From positions 1,922,001-1,986,000 of the forward strand of contig JAYKKR010000005.1 of assembly GCA_036971615.1 (NCBI GenBank): 64,000 nt of DNA, written 5' to 3'. Numbering within the stretch: the stretch's first letter is position 1; each line of letters starts with the position of its first letter. Positions 1 through 10,493 of the stretch are shown here, piece by piece. The DNA is from Amyloporia xantha. Taxonomy: Eukaryota; Basidiomycota; Agaricomycetes; Polyporales; Adustoporiaceae. Below the pieces are notes generated by a model. The model made no database searches, was not told the DNA's origin, and was given only the letters and a program-made list of their open reading frames with translations. The position numbers and the translations under genes were made by a program.

Positions 1-1514
1 GGAACGGTAGATGAAGAGGAGGCAGCACAGTTCGCCCACCCTGTCCTATATGAAATAGTCGACGAGCCCCGCCGTTGTTGTTGTTGTTGTTTGCCCCGCC
101 GGCGGGACTTCTGCGCGATGTTCTGGAGAAGCACCCATAAGAGAAGTGATCCTCTGGCTGATTTGCCATCGCCACTCTAAGCGAGAAATGAAAGAATATC
201 GTCGGTAATTCGTCCACAATTCTCCGCGATTAAGTACTCTGGAAGTCCCTCCTCGAGGCAAGCCACGCATTGCAATACCGCGCTGGGCGAGGCAAATAGG
301 CTCTGATGATGCAGAGCAAGCTGGCTAGCGAGTGGGACACGTCAACACTGTTACATGTAGCGCGGTACTGCAGGGGAGTGGGTCGGAGTCGCAGGCAGCG
401 GAGACACGCGGTGGTAGGCGAGAGGGACTCTGGGCAATGGGCAAAAGAGCACAAGAAGCGAGGAGTGCACGACGCGAGCCTCGCCGGGGTATTTCCTAAT
501 GTCGAAACGAGACGAGACGGTATGCCGACCAAGGCTTGAAGCCGAAGCAGGAGGCTGTGCTAGGTTAGTCGGGAATGGGAGGGTAAAAGGCGAGCAGGGT
601 CGACTAGGTTTTGGTAGGCTCGATGTGAGATCATCACAATTAGGTAGGAAGAGCTGTGGGGCGCTGGCTGCATGTTCTTATGATGATGGTGTTTGCCTGC
701 AGGAACAGACGCTCCGAGAGGTCCACACCTATCGCCTCGTGTCTCCATGCCGTCGGGTCATGTTGTGATTTCCCAGCTCACCGCCGAGGGTTCGACCACT
801 GGGCACTTCCTCCGGCGTCATCCGTCAGTTGACTGCAGGGCCGTGTACTGGAGGCCGAGTTCAGATTCCGGTCAGAAGTATACCCGAAATGAATCCATGT
901 TGAGAATCGAATCTCGGAACCTAGTTTGGCGCAAATCATATTGCCGTTGCCAAACAATTGCGATTCCAAAGTAGTGTCTAGACAGAGAACAATGCCTTTG
1001 GGAAATTGTTCGATTAGAAGCAGTTTGGCATTGGTGGCAGCCGGATCGGCACCCGTCTCCTACGTGTGCTACTGCCATCCTATCGAGCAAGCACATTGTA
1101 TAATGTGTGACAGCGACAAAGCGATCTGGGGCCGCGTAATTTTTGAGTTTTTGAGTTTCCCCAGACTGTCTGCATCACGCGAAGGTGCGACGAAGCGCCG
1201 GTTGTCAACGGCAGCCCTGAATTAATGGTATTAGCCCAGTTAAGGAAGTAGAGTAAATCTCAGTGTACGCATAAGAATGCAATGTATAACACAGATTTGG
1301 TCTAGCGGAAGGAATGGAGAGTTCACGGTGTGGAACACAATGGTCCACAACAGTGTATTCTCAGTCGCAATCAATCCCGCCACCCCGCCGACCCGACGCA
1401 CGTTACACGTGATCCTTGCCAGATATGGGCGGTAGCGGCGCGATACCTCTTCGTCGCGTCCGGGTCTGCTGAGGCTGAAGTCGTACTTATATATCACATC
1501 CCCGTCCAGTATCA
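1..1514. other. 5' flanking region without a supported gene
   Basis: No reading frame here looks like a protein: short open stretches on both strands overlap one another, many lack an ATG, and no conserved motif is visible. A small (GTT)6 trinucleotide tract lies at about 74-91. The last few hundred bases should hold the promoter and 5' leader of the kinase gene that starts at 1515. The far left end may contain the 3' end of a neighbouring gene, but I cannot show this. Confidence 0.5.
74..91. repeat. (GTT)6 microsatellite
   Basis: Six perfect tandem copies of GTT. It lies outside any supported gene and is short enough to be ordinary microsatellite sequence. Confidence 0.8.
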
Positions 1515-4500
1515 ATGGCCGCACCAACACGTCGTCCTCTTCCGATACCCCCAGGTCCTGTACCTACAAATCCCATGAATAACTACATGCAGCGCGATGC
1601 TCCTCGGGGAGGTCTCCCCGGTTTATATGACTACGGCAATCCATATGGATCTCCTTATCCATATCCTCCATTCGTTCCACATACACCTGACTACGATGAG
1701 CAACCTAGTGCACTGCGTGGCGGTACTCTACTTCACAAAGGGTTCTACGACCTCCTTTCCCTGATACCATCTACCACATCTGCCTCGAGATTATTCTGGC
1801 GCGATGAGCCAGAGCCAATTGCAGGGCCTAAATATGAAGACATTGTAGTAAATCCTCCAATTCCAGCGGTTATAACACCTCCGTCTCCTTCTACAAGAAG
1901 CTCGCGGGGTCGCCGGATTAGCAAAGATATGGTCTCTAAGCCCACTGGATTCATGTATGTACATGAATATGCCAGAATTGTCCGCCTGATTGACAACTTC
2001 ATTCCACCAGTCACTTAGTCCATGCATCAGACGCAGACCAGGCTGAAGCCCTTCTCTCTAGATGGGGTCCGGAAGGTCAGGGAAAGTTAGGAGGTCAGGT
2101 GAATTTACATCGACCCTGTACTTCGCTCAATTAGTCTTCTCAGACCCTCGATGGGCGAATCCTATCAAGGATAGAATCCGACTAGACCACCAAGCAAGAG
2201 CTGTCAATGAAGTCGTGAATGCTCTCAAACCTTCTCAGAGTAACTTATGTGCACCTGACGTAGATTACACTCTACGTGTTGTCAACGGAATGAGTACAAC
2301 AACATCGTCCACTATTACGACCGCGGCTCGAGAGAACGTCTCTTTAACGCCTGTAACGCCATCAGGCCTACCATCGTCTTCCTCACCAGGCATATCTCTC
2401 GGACTGCCGGGAAATTCTACCTTGCGGTGGACTGCTGGCCTCGCCGCTCATCCTGAAGACGAACACGAGAGTATGGAGGGTGCGGACAAAGACAAAGACC
2501 TCCCGATTGCTCCTCCTGCCCGTCCTCAGAAGCCCATCAATCCATCCTTAGCGACTCTAGAAAAGGCTGTTTCCGCGAAGATTTACTTCGAGAACCTATA
2601 TTTCCCTTTGCTTCGACATCCACCATCCCGTGAACAGAGACGACTCGCCATGGAGAAGGACATGATGAATATGCAGCTTAGTGAGGCTCAGAAAGATTAT
2701 CTCCGTGGCAGATGGCGACGGAACGAGACCGAGTATCTGAGGGAGCGCAGGCGTAAAGTTGACGTTAGTGCGTTCATCAAGCTGAAGACAATTGGACATG
2801 GTGAGCCGCTGACATCCCGTGCGGAGTAATGTTCGGTTCATTTGATAGATAAAATCTTACATTCTAGGTGCCTTCGGAGTTGTGTCCCTAGTCCGAGAGC
2901 GACCATCGGGACAGCTTTTTGCCATGAAGCAGGTGATACAATTTCATCAGGATGTTCCTCTTCTGGACTTCACAAAACGTTGCTCATTGTGGTCATCGCA
3001 ATACTTCTTTATAGCTTAGGAAGACGGACATGCTGCGCAAGGGTCAGGAGGGCCATGTGCGCGCCGAACGGGATATCCTCAAGTCGGCTTCCCTTGTTAG
3101 CACTCCCGGATCTGCCGAGTGGATTGTTAGACTTTACTACAGCTTTCAGGATCGCGACCATCTTTATCTTGTCAGTCCCACAGCCTTCATTTTAGATCTC
3201 CTCACCCTGAAACAAATGTGGACTGATTTCATTTCGATTTCATATCCGATAGGTACTTGAGTACATGGGCGGAGGTGATCTTCTAAACCTCCTGATAGAA
3301 AGGGACGTCTTCGAGGAAGATTTTACAAGGTTCTACGTGGCCGAGGTTCGGTTCTAATCGCTCCGCCATTGCCCCTGATTTTGACTCTGATTTTCGGTCA
3401 ATCCCATGCCTTCATATCCGCTCTTGTTGCGCCACAATATGAATTGCCAAGATGGTCCTAGCAATCGAATCATGTCACAAGCACGGATTTATCCACAGAG
3501 ATATCAAACCGGATGTACGTGTCAAGCGAAATATATACCGCACTTTTCATGGGGCATGGTCATTTCCATCTCTGACCGCTCCTTTGCCATCCGTCAGAAT
3601 TTCTTGTTTGATCCAGAGGGTCATATCAAACTAAGCGATTTTGGTCTCGCGTGAGTGTCTTTCTTTTTTTAGATGGCAGTCCCGATAAGCATATTACCCA
3701 TTTTCCGCGCTTATGAACTCGACACCCTGCTAGCACGGATCTCCATTGGGCCCACGATACATCTTGTTAGTACCAACGCACTGCTCCTCTGCCCTCTGTC
3801 TGAGTAGTTCGTCTAGACTACGAGCAACAGCGTCTACATCTATTACACAAACATGGTATAGACCTCGAAGATAACTACGGAAGTGCTCTGCAAGATGGCC
3901 AACGGACAAAACGCATGGATCGAAAAGACGTTGAGCGATTGATGGGTGGTGGGGAAGGCCAGGGGGGGATCTTCACTTGGAGGGAACGTAACCGTAGGAA
4001 GGTACGATCTTGATCTCATCAACTTCCTCTGTGAGATAATAACAACTTCTTGAGCAGCTGGCATATTCAGTGTGAGTACACCTCCTGCATCAATATTATT
4101 TCTGTCTAACAACTACTATACAAGTTGCGGCACGAATTCATATAGTGAGTACTGCCTTTTGTGCACGATTTATGCACATGTGTAACGGTGCGCGTGCCAT
4201 CAGTGTCGCCTGAAGTGATACGGGGGCATGGGTACACGTACTCTTGTGACTGGTGGAGCCTTGGCGTTATTATGTTCGAATGCTTGTATGGGTACGTTTG
4301 TTCTTGACAGATTCTTGAGACGATTGACATACGGGAACATCACGGCCAGTTTTCCCCCATTTGTCAGCAACTCGGTAAGTCGTATACTGCCTTATTTTAG
4401 ATACATGATTATTTTCTTTACTATGCGTAAACCTGTGTGCATTGGCTCAATTCCGCTGCCGATTTTAGCGCCACGTAACTCGCCAAAAAATCCTGAATTG

Positions 4501-5214
4501 GCGACAATCACTGCGTTTTCCCTCCCGTCCTCGCGTTTCGCGTGAGGGTGTAAACCTCATGGAACAGCTCCTATGCGAACCCGAGGATCGTCTCGGTTCC
4601 CAAGCGTCCTCCTCTGTCAGCAGACCAAACTCGATGATCGTGCAGGCCAGGAGGAGTGCTTTCATCCCTGCGACTGGTGTCATGGGTAGCGTAGACGGCG
4701 CCCACTTGATCAAGGTGGGGCTCTCACGTCTCGGATACATGGCAATCATTTACGTGTGCTGTCACTCCAGGCTCATCCATGGTTCCGTGGAATTGATTGG
4801 GAGAATATTCACAGACATCCAGCCCCTTATCGACCACAACTCCGTAATCCAGAAGATACGCGTCACTTCGACGATGATATCCCGCCAGAGGTAGGAGGTG
4901 GGATGGCTTGTTCGTGGCGATGACTGAACGTGCTGTCTTGTCAGCCTCTTGCACCTGCAAATGGCGCTGCTGCGGATGCTACCCGCGATCCCTTACTCCG
5001 GGACAAGGTGCATGGCCAAGAGATCCTGGAAGTGCGCAAAGCGCTGGCTTTTGCAGGCTTCACTCATAAGAGTCCCCGAGTCATCAGCTATGTGCGGGCA
5101 GACAAAGCCTTTGACCCTGAGCCAGACACCTACGGCCAAGACGAAGCTGACAGGGGCCGCTCAACGGTACGCGATTCCCGGGAGATCGGTAAGGGTCGAG
5201 CGATCTCTATGTAA
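1515..5214 (+). CDS. NDR/LATS-family AGC serine/threonine protein kinase
   Basis: Multi-exon gene starting at ATG 1515. A Pro/Ser-rich N-terminus is followed by the basic helical Mob-binding (SMA) region, with blocks such as AKIYFENLY and [11 protein letters not shown]. The AGC kinase domain follows: glycine loop [10 protein letters not shown] (after splicing), VAIK-type AMKQ, catalytic loop HRDIKPDN, DFG as SDFGLA, and the NDR-type insert before the activation segment, here with HDTSYYEQQR and HKHGID. The activation loop reads AYSVCGTNSYMSPEV. The C-terminal hydrophobic motif FAGFTHKS lies about 35 residues before the stop. An intron interrupts [11 protein letters not shown], with gtacgt as donor. 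In fungi, NDR kinases act with Mob proteins in MOR/RAM polarity (Cbk1/COT1/Orb6) or in mitotic exit and septation (Dbf2/Sid2). The insert suggests a Dbf2/Sid2-like branch, but I cannot settle the orthology. SPE replaces the usual APE triplet. Confidence 0.9.
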
Positions 5215-5922
5215 CTCTGATCTACGCTATGTTATTTTACGGACTGCTTCTTGTACAAATTTGCGCCGCACCTTCGCAACGTTTTCGCCGCTGTCTGAAC
5301 GAACGTGCTGTCGCTGTACCGATATCCTCATGAGACCGATCTGAATTAACTACATGTATGTGATACGTACTTGTACTTACGGAGACTGTTCAAGTTTTGC
5401 GCAATCAACATGGATCATGTGTTATCTTCGTTGGACTCATCAGCTCATGCTGGGCACGCACATCAGTGTGGACATCAGATCTCGAAACCTCTGTAGACGT
5501 GCGACTCTGCAGTAAAAATATCTGGATCGTGGAAAAACGATGTATCGAAGTAGGCACAAATGCCATCCACCTTGTCAAAGTTGTATTATTGCAAGTCACG
5601 CACCATCGTCCATTCTCCACGAATGCCGTCCATATTGATATTCGAACCCTTTTTTGGGATGACAGATCGTCTCATTTAGACTTCGTCTTTGTCTTCCCCC
5701 ATGGCGCACGTAAATTATGACGGAGACGTCAAGGGCAGATAAGTTACTTTGTAGACTTCATTGATAATATAAACCCATGGAATGCAAGATAGAGTTGGAC
5801 ACGTTCCTTGCAACGCGACAAACGCGTGTTGCTCCGATACTCCGGACGACAGCAAAACGAGTGTTCGCATTTCAAGATCACCAGCAGGAGGGGGAGCGCT
5901 CTGTTCTTCCGCAGTTGGTGAC
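5215..5922. other. intergenic region, nothing supported
   Basis: About 0.7 kb downstream of the NDR kinase gene. The short frames on either strand carry no recognisable motif and no plausible chain of exons. It presumably holds the kinase 3' UTR and terminator. Confidence 0.5.
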
Positions 5923-6554
5923 TTACGGTCCGAAAATCCTGTCCCAACCGTAATATATAGATTCACGAGCCGTGCTCGCATGCAGTATGCAGGAAGGGCC
6001 ATAGTCATATTTACAAACACTTGTCCCTTGCAAAAATGACCGCGTTATCCGAGTCCTTTGCCTCGGGATACATCCATGATCGGCAAGCCTTCCCCGAGTC
6101 CGCGAGGATGCTGAGATCAAAGCCTCCATAGCCCCGCTGCGGCGAGTTTTAGACAATTTAATATCAGAGTCTAAAGCCAATCTCTCTTCATCTCTCCAAA
6201 TTGAGGATTGGAAGCCGAACTGTACGACAACCGGTAATGAATTGATCTAGAAAGCACTTCGTCATTGAGTGTCTCCAGGTGCGACAAAAGCTTGTATTCA
6301 GCGCAAGCAGCATCGATGACGACTGGCATTGTTTCGGATGAATTTGCCAAGAGCTAACTTGTACGGTTACCGAAGAGTGACCAACGAGGCGGACGGTAAC
6401 AATGTTCATCAATCGGTGCATGCGAAAGACATCCTCTGCATAGGGAACCGGCTGGCCGTTGAGACACATGTTCAGTCGCCGCCGCATCCACGGTTAAATA
6501 ACTGAATAAATTGGCCAGATCAGATGTAATCGTATACAAATCAGAGGACGACAT
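5923..6554 (-). CDS. possible small multi-exon hypothetical gene
   Basis: Weak candidate. On the minus strand, ATG 6554 opens a frame beginning MSSSDLYTITSDLANLF. Further down, other frames give protein-like blocks: DVFRMHRLMNIVTVRLVG (about 6380-6435), VIDAACAEYKLLSHLETLND (about 6265-6325) and, after a cag acceptor, WRDEERLALDSDIKLSKTRR (about 6120-6200). Frame changes between blocks would need introns of ordinary size, and GT and AG dinucleotides are present, but I could not build one unique model. The IVTVRLVG strand pattern would suit an OB-fold-like beta barrel and the later block a helix, which is speculative. An ACGCGT box lies at 6589-6594, about 35 nt upstream of the ATG. I do not recognise the protein. 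It may be non-coding. Confidence 0.25.
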
Positions 6555-7116
6555 CCTCGCTCTGTGTGCTCATTCGGACGTACCAGACACGCGTGGGCGA
6601 GTCGAAGGCTCTCTCACGGTAGCCCCTATATTTTTAGGATCACCTTAAGGTCTGCTTAATGCCGAATACACGCGAAGAGTGGCCACCACTAAGGTATCCA
6701 GAGAATACCATAGGCTCGAAGTTCACGACGCTTGGCACGCTGGTAACCACACACCATGCATTGCGCACGGCGTGATATCGAGATTGGATATCCCCGCGAT
6801 GCCTAAAAAGGCAAGTGTTTTAGAATGACAGATTCGTGCCTCGCAGCATGCAGCACCATGTCAACAGCAGCCATTGACACAACAACTTTCGAAGACCGGA
6901 AGGAATACGTTCTCAGTTAAACGGGTCAACTAGAGCCCATATTTCCTCTTCCAATCCATCGTAGATCGATCGTGGACCGCCGAAGCGAATTCAATGGCAC
7001 GGATTGAATACGAAACGTGCACACCGCCTGATTCTCTGTACAGCGACGACACACCGAAATACCCCCGCACGCTTCAGGACAGGTGCTGGCAGTTCCATAA
7101 TTTATTCGGGAATATA
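6555..7116. other. intergenic region, nothing supported
   Basis: About 560 bp between the weak candidate gene and the 3' end of the chitinase gene. No conserved coding signal seen on either strand. It contains one ACGCGT at 6589-6594. Confidence 0.5.
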
Positions 7117-8837
7117 TCAAATAGTACCGTTCCGCATGTTGTCAAACTGGCTGCCCTCGTATTGCAGCCAATTCGGTTTGCTGTCCAGGTTGCCCATCGC
7201 CTCCTTCACGGCGGCCATTAGACTTTGACCGGGCTGTGCATCCTTGCCTGGGCCAGCCTCCATACCATCCCGCTGACTGCCCTTGTCTCCACTCAGCTCC
7301 CAGAACATGCTTCCACCTAAGCCCTCTTTCGCAATCCACTCTCCTTTCCAGCGGCCTACTTCTTCCGTGTCAAAGCTTACGAGCTCTTTCGTTTGGTAGT
7401 TGTAGGACCAACTGGCGACAGCCTGCTCGTCCCGGAACATGTAGGAGTCGGGCAAGGGCAGTGCGCGGTAATCGTAGACACCCTGTTCCCAGCTACCCCC
7501 ACCAACACCCTGGAACGGTTTTCCGGGTCCGTCGGTATTCATGAAACTCCGACCATAGAGAGGTATCCCTAATACAATCTTGCTCCGAGCAACGCCCCGA
7601 GATATGTACCACTGAATGGACTGAGAGGCGTTGATGGGTCCTCCGAAAAGATTAGCTTGATGGTTCGCAACTTGGTCCCATGAGCCAGCTGCCGCGCAGT
7701 TTAGCAGCACTAAGCGCAATTAATTAATCTGATTCTTACAGAAGTCGTATGCCATCATATTCCAGAAATCGAGATACTGATCCATGGCTTCGACGTGAAG
7801 TTTCTGATAATTGTCTGGACCACAAGGAGCCGCGATCTGATAGGCGACGTGAGCAAAACACACTCCATATGGCGAATGCAACTTACCGTAAGGATAAACC
7901 TATAACCAATGCCCTTGCGTGCAGCATGCGCATCCAAACCTTCTCTCAATTCCTTCAACAGAGAAACATAGCCCCTCGCTTGTTCGTCATTCTGGGGATA
8001 TTCATAATCTACATCCAATCCATCAAGGCCATTATCTTCTAGCAAACGGATGGCTGAGGCAACAAATTTTGACCGAAGTGCAGGCGAGACGACTATGGGA
8101 TGGAGTGTAGGAGAATATGTCCAACCGCCAATGGACAGAATAACTTTGAGATGTCTATTTTGCTTCTTGAGCTGGTACAAGGCTTTGAAGTTGCCATACA
8201 GGTTCTTTCCTACGTCGTTCCAAGAGTCGCCTGGGTAGTGTACCTCCTGATCGGCCCATGTGTCAGATAGGAAGACTTCACCAGTCTCTCCACGGATGTT
8301 GGCAAAAGCATAGAGGATATGGCTACCATAAATGAGATCATGTAGTCTGGCCTGCAAGTCGGACTTACGTCAAATTCTGCACCGGGATCTGGGAAGGTGG
8401 GAATTTTCTGCCGTATATCCCCCTACGTCCAGTTAATCAGAATGTTCACAAAGAGAAATCAGGTGTACTACCAGTTGACGAAACTTGACAAGCATCGAGC
8501 GTTAACGATAGTCTGTCTTATCCAAATCGTGCACAACACGCACTATCCAACGCTGTACTTCCCATTCGTTGACATTTCAGAGTCGTTTGCAGATAGACGT
8601 TGGAAGATCGGTGATCGTCTCCTGCTCTGTCGCAGGATTCGGGCCTGGTACAGTTATGTCGTTACGCCCGACAGACCACTGGTCGGACTTGTACACGGCT
8701 AGGACCACGAAGCAGACTGTTGTTGCAAAGAAGAGGACTTTGCCAAATCGACGTAGACCCAGATAAACTTTCGAAGGAGATTCCGGCTGCGGCTGGTTCG
8801 AGATGGCGGGCAGCGGTTCGTATGAAGCCTCTGGCAT
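7117..8837 (-). CDS. GH18 chitinase with N-terminal membrane anchor
   Basis: Minus-strand multi-exon gene. The start is ATG 8837 (peptide MPEASYEPLPAISNQ); the open frame further upstream has no ATG. A single hydrophobic segment around residues 30-50 (LFFATTVCFVVLAVY) without a clear cleavage site suggests a type II signal anchor. Splicing through short introns then restores the fungal GH18 N-terminal block YFVNWGIYGRKF followed by THILYAFANIRG. The catalytic motif DGLDVDYEYP matches DxxDxDxE, with the final Glu as proton donor. SIGGWTYS, MMAYDF and GGSMFWELSGD are further family blocks. The enzyme should hydrolyse beta-1,4-GlcNAc links in chitin (class V, subfamily with the SDTW insertion), probably in wall remodelling at the cell surface. 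An ACGCGT box lies 83 nt upstream of the start. No chitin-binding module is visible. Confidence 0.92.
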
Positions 8838-10493
8838 CAGCGTTCTCGGCCAGTTAAGTGTGCTCACGGCGCTTAATAAGTGCGTCACTGTTGTGCATTT
8901 CCCAGCACATGATCAGAAGACGCGTCTCGCCCTCAGGGACCCGAGCAGATCGTCGTCAATCGTCCAATCGTTCGCTCTTCTACTAACAACCCTTGAACCC
9001 GTACCAAAGAGATATAAGCAGTTGGAAGTAAAGGGTTTCTGTAAATGGGACGCTCAAGGGAACGTGAGTCGTCATTCTTAATATTACGGACACCCTTGTC
9101 TTATGCTATGCCTGTTTTGCCCTATCGACATCGAGCAAATTGTACTTCTAGAGCAGGGTATATGATGATTGCTGAAAAGATGTCGTTTATTCGAAACTAC
9201 GTTGGCAAATAGTCAAAGGTGATAGCAAGCTGACGTCGACGCACAGATAGGACAATGACCGTGGCCGAAGAACTGTGATAGCTCCGGGCCGTGACCACAT
9301 TATACATGATTGGAATAGAGTTAAGGTGTGTATTTTGGTTCGTTCTTGCGGTATAAGTGCTGATAGCGCTGAATTTCCGCCCCATTATGCAGGTATTTTA
9401 CTACATGTGGCCCGAATACCGGAACGTCCGGTCGATTGACGGACGGATCCTTCAGTTGATCAGCCAAACACCGTGCCCGCAGAATCTGAAGCACACATAC
9501 TGCGTGCCCTGACACCTGCATCAAACTTAAGGGTTATTCGATGGTGTACGCATGTCGTGCTACGGCCCGATCCTGAACAGCATCAATCTCGACGACGGTG
9601 AGCTGCTAGCTCTGCCAGTGCGCACGAGCATGTTGTCGGACACATTGCGGTGCATATGGGAGGCTATGTGCTTTAGTACGTCCTTGGCAGCTGGAATTAT
9701 CGCGTCCATCATTTTGCGCGCGCATACGGTGTGCGAATCTCCCATACCGGGCTAAGAGCGGTCAGTCTACAACTGAATCGGCCAGTCTTACTGAGTTGGA
9801 CCCTCTTAACCCTTCCACTAATGAATATTGAGATATGCTGTGAGAGAAGGCCCAAGAGCTATGATGAAAATTGCCATCCGATTTCGAACCAGCACCGCAA
9901 AGGTCCACACCGTCCAAAGCGTGTAGGGACAGAATGGAAAACGAATGTCCCCAAGTCCCAGCTGCGGGAGGTGCTCCACGCGTAGGCTCTGCTCTCGTAT
10001 ACTCTCACCAAGACACAGTGGAGACACGGTGCGCAAGTCGCAGACTACGATTCTCACATATACACGGCGATGTTGACACGAAGGGTGGCGTCCGGAGAGG
10101 CGGTGTTGCTTGCACATCACTCGTCTGGCTGCAGCAGGGGAGTCTTCACGAGGCGTCGATCGAAGGATGTGCTTCTTTCAACTGCGTCAGCCGAAACAGA
10201 GTTGTTTCCATATGATTAACAGTGACATAGTACATATACAGACGAGGGTAGATCTACACGGGGTGGTCGTCCCCCTGAACATACTTCTACAGTCTATCGG
10301 TGGGCATGATTTCTCCGAAAACCGACGCTATGCGTGTGTGCACATGCGCCTGGAGATGGTTATGATCTTTGAGCTTGGAGTCGGGTGCCGGTGCCAGGGT
10401 CTCTGCCGTGATGAATCCAGACCGCAAAGTGGAACCCAGGGCCTGGCGTGCCCGTGTGATTGGACTGAAGTGTCTCCTTCGTCATGCTTCAGT
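8838..10493. other. 1.6 kb intergenic region, no supported gene
   Basis: Contains the chitinase promoter (ACGCGT at 8920-8925) and the 3' flank of the gene that ends at 10494. Several minus-strand frames of 60-100 codons (9321-9524, 9560-9745, 9818-10120) look mildly protein-like, but they carry no motif I can name and equally long frames lie opposite them on the plus strand. A decayed or very short-exon gene is possible but not supported. Confidence 0.45.
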
